The notes: generated from the sequence alone by a model not told the origin. 14,217 bases of DNA from an uncultured Porphyromonadaceae bacterium (GCA_900548875.1 URMA01000078.1:1-14217), one strand, 5' to 3'; counted from the stretch's first letter, positions 7,694-14,217 are shown. Numbers and translations are program-made.

Positions 7694-9160
7694 ATGAAAA
7701 AATTTACCCTTTTAATGGCAGCCGGACTATTGGCTTCCACATTTAACGCTAACGCTGAATATTATTGGACCAATATTTCAGCAGGCGACGCTACCACTTA
7801 CGCACTCAGAAACGATGGTACACTTTGGACTTGTGGCTGGAACGAAAAAGGACAACTTGGCGTTCCGGATGTGAGCGAAAGAACAGGCACATTTTCATGT
7901 GTTGGAACATCTAAAGACTGGAAATTTGTAGCCGGAGGCAAAGCTTACGGATTCATGATCAAGGAAGACGGAACGCTTTGGGCAGTAGGAACAAGCACAG
8001 ACGGTGTGCAAGGAACCGGCGACGGTATTGACCATAAGACTCCTGTACAGGTCGGAACGGATACCGACTGGGCATATGTGACAGCAGTACGCTTCTGGGG
8101 CTATACGGCCTTGGCAATAAAAACTGACGGTACGCTTTGGGGATGGGGCAGCAACTCCAGCAATCAATTAGGAACCGGCAACACCGGACAAAATGAAACT
8201 GTTCCCGTTCAAATCGGTACAGACAGCAATTGGAAAATGGTTTCCATGGGTTCCTCCCACACAATAGCAGTGAAAACCGACGGTACACTCTGGGGATGGG
8301 GCAACAATATCTACGGACAACTTGGTGACGGAACGCAAACTTCCTCCAAAACGCCTGTCCAAATAGGAACGGACACAGACTGGAACTATGTGCAGGCAAT
8401 TGACAACCGTTCGTATGCAGTCAAAAATGACGGCACACTGTATGTTTGTGGTTCAAATGCTTACGGACTGCTTGGCCTCAACCAGACAGAAGAAGAACTG
8501 GTTTCTTCCTACAACACCTTCACAAAGGCTTCCAACTTTACAGAAAAAGTAATCAGTGTATCGGGATGTGAAAATACAACCACATTTGCCGTAGGTGACA
8601 ATGGAGTCATTACTAAAATATACACCGTAGGCGACAACACTGACGGCGCACTGGGTGACGGCAACGGAAAACTGCTGACAGCAACTTCTTCCTCCGACGA
8701 AATGCCACGCTCATATACATTGGTTGAACCGCTTCTGCCGGAAGGACTGAACTACAGTGTACTTTCGTCCGGACAAAACTATTCGCTCACCATTACAACA
8801 GATGGCAAACTTTATGCCTGGGGACGTAATAAGGGCGGACAATTGGGCGATGATACGGATGTCGACATGCTTCCTACCAGCATTTACAAAAAGCCTGTTC
8901 TCATTCCTTGCCCACAAACGGAAATCGACGCATCGGTAAATACCGTTCTTTCCGACAACACTGTAAGATTCAACGGTTCTACTTTATTCACAACCGAACC
9001 CATCCAGAATGTGAACATCTATTCTCTTTCCGGAGCACTTCTCAAAAAGGCTAATACTGTTGAACAGACTTGGACAGTTGACAATCTTGAAAAAGGCATT
9101 TATTTGCTCCAATATACACTCGACGGAAAACCGAACACAATGAAAATTGTGAAGAAATAA
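7694..9160 (+). CDS. RCC1-type seven-repeat beta-propeller protein with T9SS sorting domain
   Basis: A 488-residue exported protein. A signal peptide (MKKFTLLMAAGLLASTFNANA, cut near 21) precedes RCC1 / alpha-tubulin-suppressor repeats. The core motif (D/N)G(T/K)LW with a following GxN..GQLG occurs at about 41, 92, 145, 196, 246, 303 (degenerate, NGVI) and 370. Repeat length is about 50-55 residues for the first five and longer for the last two. Seven repeats would close one seven-bladed propeller, the geometry known for RCC1. The linker TPVQIGTDxxW recurs between blades 2-5. Residues about 410-488 form the type A sorting domain (VNIYSLSGALLKK, DNLEKGIYLLQY, terminal MKIVKK). Bacterial RCC1-repeat proteins are usually extracellular interaction modules; the ligand cannot be deduced. 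The gene is 13 bases after the PKD-like gene and is followed by a strong hairpin. Confidence 0.88.
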   Translation: MKKFTLLMAAGLLASTFNANAEYYWTNISAGDATTYALRNDGTLWTCGWNEKGQLGVPDVSERTGTFSCVGTSKDWKFVAGGKAYGFMIKEDGTLWAVGTSTDGVQGTGDGIDHKTPVQVGTDTDWAYVTAVRFWGYTALAIKTDGTLWGWGSNSSNQLGTGNTGQNETVPVQIGTDSNWKMVSMGSSHTIAVKTDGTLWGWGNNIYGQLGDGTQTSSKTPVQIGTDTDWNYVQAIDNRSYAVKNDGTLYVCGSNAYGLLGLNQTEEELVSSYNTFTKASNFTEKVISVSGCENTTTFAVGDNGVITKIYTVGDNTDGALGDGNGKLLTATSSSDEMPRSYTLVEPLLPEGLNYSVLSSGQNYSLTITTDGKLYAWGRNKGGQLGDDTDVDMLPTSIYKKPVLIPCPQTEIDASVNTVLSDNTVRFNGSTLFTTEPIQNVNIYSLSGALLKKANTVEQTWTVDNLEKGIYLLQYTLDGKPNTMKIVKK

Positions 9161-9175
9161 CACATCAATAACCAC

Positions 9176-9209
9176 GTATGGAATGACTGCCACAGTGGTC
9201 ATTCCATAC
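9176..9209 (+). terminator. Strong intercistronic hairpin between the second and third cargo genes
   Basis: Perfect 12-base arms GTATGGAATGAC (9176-9187) and GTCATTCCATAC (9198-9209) enclose 10 bases. Two G-U wobbles and a C-G pair can extend the stem to a CACA tetraloop. It lies in the 68-base gap between stop 9160 and start 9229. Only ACTTTAAACC follows rather than a U-run, so it may be an attenuator, an RNA-stability element or an imperfect terminator rather than a full stop. Confidence 0.55.
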
Positions 9210-9228
9210 TTTAAACCAAATACATATT

Positions 9229-10248
9229 ATGAAAAAACATTTACTTTATTATTTAACGGTAGCATTTTTATCCATACCGTTTACTACATTTTCACAAGAA
9301 CCTACAATTGTCGACAGTAACGACATACCGGGAGGACTAACCAAGGCTGAAGCAATCAAGTTAACGGGAACATGGAATACCGACAATTTCCAGGAACTGG
9401 CTCAAGGCATCGGCACGACCGGGTTCGGGGCAACCAACACCAAACTTAAATCTGTCGACATGTCGGAAGCCCTCATAGAGGAAGGGACTGACTTGCTCGT
9501 CAGCGGAGGTTTTTCTTCCAATGGCGTATTTGTCAACTGTACGGCATTGACTACCGTGACAATGCCGGCACCTGAAGAAGCTGCAAAATTCAACAATCTG
9601 ACAAAAGCATTCATGAACTGCTCAAGTCTGGAATCCGTCGATTTGAGCGGATGCACCGCAATCACTTCCCTCAACAATGCCTTCTACAATTGTTCAAGTC
9701 TAAAGGAAATAACCATCGCTTCCAACGCGCTTACAAAATCAAGCAGCATGGCTAACACTTTTGAAAACTGTACTTCCCTTCAATCCGTAAAACTACCCTC
9801 CACCATAGCTTTTGCAACAAAAACTTTTGCCAGCTGCACGGCTTTGACGGATATTGACTGGACTTCTTATGAAAGAACTGAAGCACCGGTTTTCTATTAT
9901 GACATGTTTGACGGTATCAGCGATCTGAAGGCCATAACATTGACAGTGGACAAAAAATGTATCGACTTGTTTACGGCTGATGAGAATTGGAGCAAGCTGA
10001 ACATTCAGGGATCTGAAATGTCGTCTGTTGAAAAGATTGTTGACAATCATGTTTATATCTCCGGCAATCAGCTTTACACTGCATCTCCCATATCTAACGT
10101 ATCAGTTTTTTCCGTGTCCGGCAACAAGGTAATGTCGTATGAAACCGTAGAAAACACCCTCAGTCTCGCAGGACTGCAACCAGGCATATACGTAGCCGTA
10201 TACAAAAAAGGCAACGCTTCATATGCCTACAAATTCACTGTACGATAA
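9229..10248 (+). CDS. BspA-like leucine-rich-repeat protein with T9SS sorting domain
   Basis: A 339-residue exported protein with signal peptide MKKHLLYYLTVAFLSIPFTTFSQ. Residues about 98-242 hold roughly six LRR_5 / BspA-type repeats of the form (A/T)FxNCxxLxxVxLP: VFVNCTALTTVTMP, AFMNCSSLESVDLS, AFYNCSSLKEITIA, TFENCTSLQSVKLP, TFASCTALTDIDW and the diverged MFDGISDLKAITLTV. A capping segment CIDLFTADENWSKLNIQG follows, as is usual after such repeats. The C-terminal 70 residues (VSVFSVSGNKVMSY, SLAGLQPGIYVAVY, YKFTVR) match a T9SS type A sorting domain. BspA proteins of oral and gut anaerobes bind host matrix proteins or other bacteria; that role is only an analogy here. This is the last gene of the cassette before the terminator at 10266. 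Confidence 0.84.
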   Translation: MKKHLLYYLTVAFLSIPFTTFSQEPTIVDSNDIPGGLTKAEAIKLTGTWNTDNFQELAQGIGTTGFGATNTKLKSVDMSEALIEEGTDLLVSGGFSSNGVFVNCTALTTVTMPAPEEAAKFNNLTKAFMNCSSLESVDLSGCTAITSLNNAFYNCSSLKEITIASNALTKSSSMANTFENCTSLQSVKLPSTIAFATKTFASCTALTDIDWTSYERTEAPVFYYDMFDGISDLKAITLTVDKKCIDLFTADENWSKLNIQGSEMSSVEKIVDNHVYISGNQLYTASPISNVSVFSVSGNKVMSYETVENTLSLAGLQPGIYVAVYKKGNASYAYKFTVR

Positions 10249-10265
10249 ATAAATAATCTTTCCCG

Positions 10266-10311
10266 ATAGAAAAAATGGAGCCGTGCCACCGCATAGCTCC
10301 ATTTTTTCTAT
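10266..10311. terminator. Very strong intrinsic terminator, able to act in both directions
   Basis: Perfect 16-base arms ATAGAAAAAATGGAGC (10266-10281) and GCTCCATTTTTTCTAT (10296-10311) enclose a 14-base loop. The A-run in the left arm and T-run in the right arm make it symmetrical. It therefore ends the three-gene cargo unit on the + strand and can also stop transcripts leaving the rhodanese gene on the - strand. Confidence 0.88.
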
Positions 10312-10440
10312 ATATGCAAGTTTTCAACCTGTTGACAAGTCTGTCGAAAACTGTTATTAACAAGCAAACATTAGTTGTTAATTATATTGTAATCAGTAAT
10401 TTATCTGTTAATAAACTATCAACAACCTGTCAATATAAAT
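10312..10440. repeat. Spacer rich in TTATYAACA-like nonamers
   Basis: Between the terminator and the rhodanese gene lie TGTTGACAA (10330-10338), TTATTAACA (10354-10362), a TGTTAATTA variant (10376-10384), and an inverted pair TGTTAATAA (10406-10414) and CTATCAACA (10416-10424) one base apart. These resemble relaxed DnaA boxes (consensus TTATCCACA). No open frame of note is present. Confidence 0.45.
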
Positions 10441-10830
10441 TTAATGCTCAATCTTCATTCCTGCCGATTTCCAGGCATTGAATCCCTTGTCAAGTTCGTA
10501 TACTTTGAAGCCTTTTTTCAACAAAATCTTCATGGCCGTCTTACTTCTGTTACCGCTGCGACAATATATGGCAACCGGAATATTTTTGTCCAGCAACTTA
10601 TCCACATTCTGTTCAAAACCGCTGTTCATAACATCAATATTGACAGCTCCCGAAATATGGCCTTCCCCGTATTCCTGCGGTGTGCGAACGTCTACAATCT
10701 GAACATTCCCCGTACTTATAATCTCGTTAAACTTATCAACACTCAACGAATTATTGGAATTGGCATTGTTACAGGACATTGCACAACTTCCAAACAACAT
10801 AATGCACAATGTTTTCCACAAATTCTTCAT
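10441..10830 (-). CDS. Rhodanese-like domain lipoprotein
   Basis: A 129-residue single-domain rhodanese. Seen: an N-terminal export signal with possible lipobox cysteines C16 and C20 (LFGSCAMSCNN), so it is probably a periplasm-facing lipoprotein. The fold carries IVDVRTPQEYGEGHISGAVNI (47-65) and the active-site loop YCRSGNRS with catalytic C90; it ends with YELDKGFNAWKSAG. Rhodaneses carry sulfane sulfur on this cysteine as a persulfide; the acceptor is unknown. The full length fits a stand-alone domain and the active site is intact. It shares orientation with trmH, but the 143-base gap and trmH's own terminator suggest separate transcription. No perfect TAnnTTTG was found upstream; TAACTTTT, with one mismatch, is the best. 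Confidence 0.9.
   Translation of the reverse strand: MKNLWKTLCIMLFGSCAMSCNNANSNNSLSVDKFNEIISTGNVQIVDVRTPQEYGEGHISGAVNIDVMNSGFEQNVDKLLDKNIPVAIYCRSGNRSKTAMKILLKKGFKVYELDKGFNAWKSAGMKIEH
10598..10606 (+). other. Canonical DnaA-box sequence inside the rhodanese gene
   Basis: TTATCCACA is an exact match to the classical DnaA-box consensus. It lies inside coding sequence, so it may be chance, but it sits about 1 kb from the candidate origin gap. A further TTATCAACA lies in the same gene at 10733-10741, with others in trmH at 11149-11157 and 11251-11259. Confidence 0.35.
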
Positions 10831-10959
10831 ATACTTTTCTCTCTTTTATTTTACATAAAACAACTACTTGTCAACAGTTGTTTATAAACTAAAAAATAAA
10901 TTGTAAATCAAACAATTAAAAGTTAACAAACTATTAATAACCTGTTCATAGAGGGTCAA
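10831..10959. repeat. AT-rich spacer with an inverted nonamer pair
   Basis: Between the rhodanese and trmH genes, TTGTCAACA (10868-10876) and TGTTTATAA (10879-10887) form an inverted pair two bases apart. GTTAACAA and TATTAATAA follow near 10922-10940. It probably also holds the rhodanese promoter, which could not be pinned down. Confidence 0.4.
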
Positions 10960-10982
10960 AAAAAATAGCCCTGCTATTTTTT
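10960..10982 (-). terminator. Intrinsic terminator of trmH overlapping its stop codon
   Basis: Arms of 10 bases, AAAAAATAGC (10960-10969) and GCTATTTTTT (10973-10982), surround a 3-base loop. On the minus strand the stem begins in the last lysine codons and includes the TAG stop (10976-10974). It ends in a U-run that continues two bases beyond the arm. Confidence 0.7.
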
Positions 10983-11504
10983 CATGGAAATGAAGAAATT
11001 CCACATCACAATGCCGGCAGTTATCGACACATTCAACGAATGTTTCGTTCCATATTGCGGCAGTTCAATACACACATCTGAAGCGTCGACAGCCTCCTGC
11101 TTGACACCCTTGACTTCATTTCCTAAAATAACGGCATATTTACCATTTTTATCAACAGTAAAGTCGAGCATGTTAACACTACCGTTAACCTGCTCAATGG
11201 CACACACTTTGTATCCATCCGACTTCAATTTTTCAATCAACGGTATTATGTTATCAACATGTTCCCATTCGACTGAATCTTCCGCCCCCAATGCCGTTTT
11301 ATGAATTTCAGGACTGGGAGGAGTTGCCGTAATGCCGCACAGGTAAATCCTTTCAATAAGAAAAGCATCAGCAGTCCGAAAGACAGAACCTATATTGTTC
11401 AAACTGCGGATGTCGTCAAGTATGACCACCAGCGGAATTTTCTTTATATGATGATACTCATCGCAACTGACCCTTGCCAGTTCAAGCATTGTCTTCTTTT
11501 TCAT
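10974..11504 (-). CDS. SpoU/TrmH-family RNA 2'-O-methyltransferase
   Basis: A 176-residue SPOUT (alpha/beta-knot) methyltransferase that transfers a methyl group from S-adenosylmethionine to a ribose 2'-OH of tRNA or rRNA. All three family motifs are present: motif 1 NNIGSVFRTAD (36-46) with the conserved Asn and Arg, motif 2 ILGNEVKGV (126-134), and motif 3 LPQYGTKHSLNVSITAG (148-164). There is no L30e-like N-terminal domain, so it resembles short TrmH-type enzymes more than RlmB; the exact target cannot be told from sequence. The frame is open to 11555, but the ATG at 11504 (MKKKTMLELARV) is chosen because the -7 element at 11525-11532 puts the transcript start downstream of the longer alternative. 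Divergent from nadA across the AT-rich gap. Confidence 0.92.
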   Translation of the reverse strand: MKKKTMLELARVSCDEYHHIKKIPLVVILDDIRSLNNIGSVFRTADAFLIERIYLCGITATPPSPEIHKTALGAEDSVEWEHVDNIIPLIEKLKSDGYKVCAIEQVNGSVNMLDFTVDKNGKYAVILGNEVKGVKQEAVDASDVCIELPQYGTKHSLNVSITAGIVMWNFFISMKK

Positions 11505-11524
11505 ACATAAATGATTTACTTTTA

Positions 11525-11532
11525 CAAAAGTA
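11525..11532 (-). promoter_or_regulatory. Promoter -7 element for the TrmH-family gene
   Basis: The minus strand reads TACTTTTG, a perfect TAnnTTTG. A TTG (11555-11553) lies 20 bases upstream as a -33 element. The expected start near 11521 leaves a leader of about 17 bases before the ATG at 11504, which also decides the start codon. Confidence 0.65.
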
Positions 11533-11971
11533 CAACACAAATTGATATTCAACAATTGCTATCAACAACATGTTAATAATCGTGTTGAAAACGCTCAATA
11601 AGTCATTTAAACTTTATAGCTAAAAAATTTGCATAACTCATAGTCGGCCGGCTATAAAAACAATACCCATATAACAAAAAAAGTTAGCACAAATAAATTA
11701 TTGATGATTTAACAGCCTTTTCAACATAAATAGGCATACATAAAGCCATAAATTTATTAACTTTGCCGATTATTAACAAGTTGTTGATAAAACACTTAAA
11801 AATCTATTTTACAGTTTTATTGACTGTTGAAAGAATGCCAATAGAGCGTAACAATAGATTAATAAGTTCATATGCAAGAAAAGTACAAAAAACTTATTGC
11901 AGTTATCAACGTGCTAATAATAACATCATATATTTTTTCTTTAAAATAAAAAAAAGAAATTATTGATTAAC
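11533..11971. other. Candidate replication origin (oriC-like AT-rich intergenic region)
   Basis: This is a gene-free, AT-rich gap between divergent trmH and nadA. Seen: an inverted nonamer pair CTATCAACA (11559-11567) and TGTTAATAA (11571-11579); TGTTGAAAA (11583-11591); TTTTCAACA (11718-11726); a second inverted pair TTATTAACA (11770-11778) and TGTTGATAA (11782-11790) three bases apart; and TTATCAACG (11903-11911). The only GC-rich patch is a near-perfect palindrome at 11640-11655, ATAGTCGG/CCGGCTAT with one mismatched pair. The stretch 11921-11970 is almost pure A/T and could unwind easily. The housekeeping genes flanking the gap are transcribed away from it, and base skew on the + strand changes from C>G to G>C across it. 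Classical DnaA boxes (TTATCCACA) are absent from the gap itself, so the call is tentative. Confidence 0.5.
11758..11765 (+). promoter_or_regulatory. Candidate -7 promoter element for nadA-leuS
   Basis: TAACTTTG is a perfect TAnnTTTG on the + strand, but no TTTG is visible at the expected -33 distance. The start near 11769 would give nadA a leader of about 200 bases containing the 11770-11790 inverted pair. A nearer promoter cannot be excluded, but no other perfect element was found. Confidence 0.4.
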
Positions 11972-12946
11972 ATGAATGTCGACAACTCTAAAAAGTTAAC
12001 TCTTTCGGATAGTGAGTTGGTGGAAGCTATTCAACAACTGAAGAAAGAAAAAAATGCGGTTATCCTGGGTCATTATTATCAGCGTGATGAGGTACAGGCC
12101 ATTTCCGATTATATTGGCGACAGTCTGGCTTTGGCTCAAGTGGCAGCCAAAACGGATGCCGACATCATTGTCAGCTGTGGAGTCAATTTCATGGCTGAAA
12201 CGGCCAAGATACTTTCTCCTGAAAAGAAGGTGCTTGTTCCTGATCTGAATGCGGGATGTTCGCTGGCGGACAGTTGCGACGCTGCCGAGTTTGAAAAGTT
12301 TATTAAGGAAAATCCCGGACATGTTGTCATCAGCTATGCCAATACGAGTGCTGAGGTGAAGGCTTTGACTGATGTCATTGTCACTTCTTCCAACGCACGT
12401 CAGATTGTGGAGAGTTTTCCGGAAGACCAGAAAATTATCTTCGGTCCCGACCGTAATTTGGGCGGATATATCAATCGTATGACCGGCCGTCACATGAAAC
12501 TGTGGAACGGATGTTGTCATGTTCACGAAAGTTTCTCTGTTGAAAAGTTGGTTGAATTGAAGGAAAAGCATCCGCAGGCCAAAGTGCTGGCTCACCCGGA
12601 ATGTAAAAAGGAGCTGCTTGAATATGCCGACAAGATAGGTTCGACTAAGGCGTTACTCGACTATTCCATCAAATCGGACAGCAAGGAATTTATAGTTGTG
12701 ACGGAAGCCGGTATTCTGTATGAAATGCGCAAGGCTTCGCCCGACAAGGTATTCATTCCGGCTCTGACGGAACAGGGCGGTTGCAACGAATGCAATTTTA
12801 TGCGTTTGAATACGTTGGAAAAGATATATGAATGTCTTAAAAACGAGACACCGGAAATTGTTATAGAAAAAGAACTGTGCGAAAAGGCTGTCAAGCCTAT
12901 CCAGCGCATGCTGGAAATTTCCCGATCACTTGGTTTGATAAAATAA
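11972..12946 (+). CDS. nadA: Quinolinate synthase
   Basis: This enzyme condenses iminoaspartate with dihydroxyacetone phosphate to quinolinate in de novo NAD synthesis, using a [4Fe-4S] cluster. The protein has 324 residues from ATG 11972; a TTG three codons upstream is the less likely start. Seen: ILGHYYQRDEVQ (31-42); ISDYIGDSLALA (44-55); cluster-ligand candidates C69 in SCGVNFMAE, C182 in NGCCHVHE and C274 in GGCNECNFM; GPDRNLGGYI (158-167); and HPEC (208-211). The C-terminal CxxC (C271, C274) resembles part of the E. coli-type cysteine motif. All key residues are present. nadB and nadC are not adjacent in the window. leuS follows after 15 bases, so the two are probably co-transcribed. 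The coding strand is G-rich (16 G versus 7 C in 12001-12060). Confidence 0.97.
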   Translation: MNVDNSKKLTLSDSELVEAIQQLKKEKNAVILGHYYQRDEVQAISDYIGDSLALAQVAAKTDADIIVSCGVNFMAETAKILSPEKKVLVPDLNAGCSLADSCDAAEFEKFIKENPGHVVISYANTSAEVKALTDVIVTSSNARQIVESFPEDQKIIFGPDRNLGGYINRMTGRHMKLWNGCCHVHESFSVEKLVELKEKHPQAKVLAHPECKKELLEYADKIGSTKALLDYSIKSDSKEFIVVTEAGILYEMRKASPDKVFIPALTEQGGCNECNFMRLNTLEKIYECLKNETPEIVIEKELCEKAVKPIQRMLEISRSLGLIK

Positions 12947-12961
12947 AAAACAATATATAAA

Positions 12962-14217
12962 ATGGAATACAATCACAAAGAGATAGAAAGCCGTTGGCAG
13001 CAGTATTGGAAAGATAACAATATTTACAAAGCCGATATTAATAAGGATAAACCGAAGTTTTATGTGCTTGACATGTTTCCATATCCTTCGGGAGCAGGTT
13101 TGCACGTAGGCCATCCGCTCGGCTACATTGCATCCGATATCTATTCACGCTACAAACGTCTGCAAGGTTTTAACGTGCTTCACCCGATGGGATATGACGC
13201 TTATGGCCTTCCGGCAGAACAATACGCCATTCAGACCGGTCAGCATCCGGAGGTTACTACTGTCAATAACATTAACCGCTATCGTGAACAGTTGAACAAG
13301 ATTGGCTTCTGCTATGACTGGAGCCGCGAAATAAAGACTTGCGACCCTTCCTATTATAAATGGACACAATGGGCCTTCATAAAAATGTTCAAGAGCTATT
13401 ATGACAACGGTCTTAAAAAGGCTATGCCGATTGACAATCTTGTTGCCGCTTTTGAAAAGAATGGTACGGAAGGCGTAAATGCCGCCTGTAGCGAAGAACT
13501 TTCATTCACTGCCGACGAATGGGAGGCAATGTCGGAAAAAGAACAGCAGAATACATTGATGAACTACCGTATCGCTTATTTGGGCAATACGATGGTAAAC
13601 TGGTGTCCGAAGCTGGGTACGGTACTTGCCAACGATGAAGTGAGCGAAGGTGTTTCTATTCGCGGCGGTTATCCTGTTGAACAGAAAATGATGCGCCAAT
13701 GGTGTCTGCGCGTTTCGGCTTATGCACAACGTCTGTTGGACGGATTGGAAACTATCGACTGGACGGATTCGTTGAAGGAAACGCAACGCAACTGGATTGG
13801 CCGTTCGGAAGGTGCTGAAATGAACTTCAAGGTAGTAGGCAAGGATTTGAATCTTGAAATCTTCACTACCCGTGCCGATACAGTGTTTGGTGTTACCTTT
13901 ATGGTTTTGGCTCCGGAAAGCGAATACGTTTCGTTGCTCGTTACCGACGAACAGAAGGAAGCTGTTGACAATTATCTGAACGAAATCAAACATAAGACAG
14001 AACGTGAACGCCTTATTGATAAAAAAGTGACAGGCGTATTCTCCGGCTCATATGCGGTAAATCCGTTGACAGGAAAAGAAATTCCTGTATGGATCAGCGA
14101 CTATGTGCTTGCAGGATACGGTACAGGTGCAATTATGGCAGTTCCTGCACACGACAGCCGTGACTGGGATTTTGCAAAGAAATTTAATCTTCCTATTATT
14201 GAAGTTGTTTCAGGCGG
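12962..14217 (+). CDS. leuS: Leucine--tRNA ligase, N-terminal part (runs off window)
   Basis: This class I aminoacyl-tRNA synthetase charges tRNA-Leu with leucine in the cytoplasm. The frame is open from ATG 12962 for 418 complete codons to the window edge, less than half of a usual LeuS of about 900 residues. Seen: FPYPSGAGLHVGHPLGY with the HIGH-type motif HVGH at 48-51; HPMGYDAYGLPAEQYA; NWCPKLGTVLANDEV; and ETQRNWIGRSEG, leading into the CP1 editing domain. Editing-site signatures are the threonine-rich TTRADTVFG (302-310) and GTGAIMAVPAHDSRD (387-401) with the conserved aspartate D398, so editing should be intact. The KMSKS loop and anticodon-binding domain lie outside the window. It sits 15 bases behind nadA, a functionally unrelated operon partner. 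Confidence 0.97.
   Translation, partial: MEYNHKEIESRWQQYWKDNNIYKADINKDKPKFYVLDMFPYPSGAGLHVGHPLGYIASDIYSRYKRLQGFNVLHPMGYDAYGLPAEQYAIQTGQHPEVTTVNNINRYREQLNKIGFCYDWSREIKTCDPSYYKWTQWAFIKMFKSYYDNGLKKAMPIDNLVAAFEKNGTEGVNAACSEELSFTADEWEAMSEKEQQNTLMNYRIAYLGNTMVNWCPKLGTVLANDEVSEGVSIRGGYPVEQKMMRQWCLRVSAYAQRLLDGLETIDWTDSLKETQRNWIGRSEGAEMNFKVVGKDLNLEIFTTRADTVFGVTFMVLAPESEYVSLLVTDEQKEAVDNYLNEIKHKTERERLIDKKVTGVFSGSYAVNPLTGKEIPVWISDYVLAGYGTGAIMAVPAHDSRDWDFAKKFNLPIIEVVSG

Noticed and set aside
7694..9160. Repeats in the RCC1 gene as a DNA repeat array or CRISPR
   Set aside because: They are in-frame protein repeats of about 150 bases without conserved short repeats and unique spacers.
11505..11555. 17-codon N-terminal extension of the TrmH-family protein
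   Set aside because: It would begin upstream of the likely transcription start set by the -7 element at 11525-11532.
11763..11966. 67-codon + strand open frame in the trmH-nadA gap
   Set aside because: Start is TTG, composition is that of random AT-rich DNA, and there is no recognisable motif; it lies within the origin-like region.

Overview
The window looks like chromosomal DNA from a member of the Bacteroidota, most likely order Bacteroidales (Prevotella/Bacteroides-like). Four things point there: several perfect copies of the Bacteroidetes -7 promoter element TAnnTTTG; a CarboxypepD_reg plus TonB-receptor-type outer-membrane barrel protein; a DUF4294 protein and a membrane-anchored TPR-HTH regulator, both typical of the phylum; and three secreted proteins with type IX secretion (T9SS, Por) C-terminal sorting domains. 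No tRNA, rRNA, IS element, phage gene or CRISPR array was seen.

Layout. 1-918 (-) is the N-terminal part of dnaX, cut by the window edge. 1175-3505 (+) is an orphan outer-membrane beta-barrel protein. 3638-4258 (+) is a DUF4294 protein that starts at TTG just behind a good promoter. 4456-6180 (-) is a TPR / transmembrane / LuxR-type HTH regulator, convergent with DUF4294 and divergent from the next block. 6313-10248 (+) holds three consecutive T9SS cargo proteins: a PKD-like protein, an RCC1-type seven-repeat propeller and a BspA-like leucine-rich-repeat protein. The block ends at a very strong terminator (10266-10311). 10441-10830 (-) is a rhodanese lipoprotein and 10974-11504 (-) a SpoU/TrmH RNA methyltransferase. 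After a 467-base AT-rich gap come nadA (11972-12946, +) and leuS (12962 to the edge, +).

Two parts deserve attention. First, the AT-rich gap between trmH and nadA and the spacers to its left carry many TTATYAACA/TGTTRATAA nonamers, often as inverted pairs 1-3 bases apart. They resemble DnaA boxes, and a canonical TTATCCACA lies nearby. The housekeeping genes dnaX, trmH, nadA and leuS all point away from this gap. In the sampled blocks the + strand changes from C-rich on the left, even in + strand genes such as the outer-membrane protein, to G-rich on the right. I therefore propose a candidate chromosomal origin (oriC) or origin-proximal region; this is an inference. Second, 4456-10248 reads as a regulated surface module: a membrane-anchored one-component regulator divergent from three T9SS substrates with unrelated ectodomains, with a perfect 15-bp palindrome (6212-6226) in the shared promoter region.

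Starts were chosen from signal peptides and promoter positions. In several cases the longest open frame extends upstream of the likely transcription start and was shortened.
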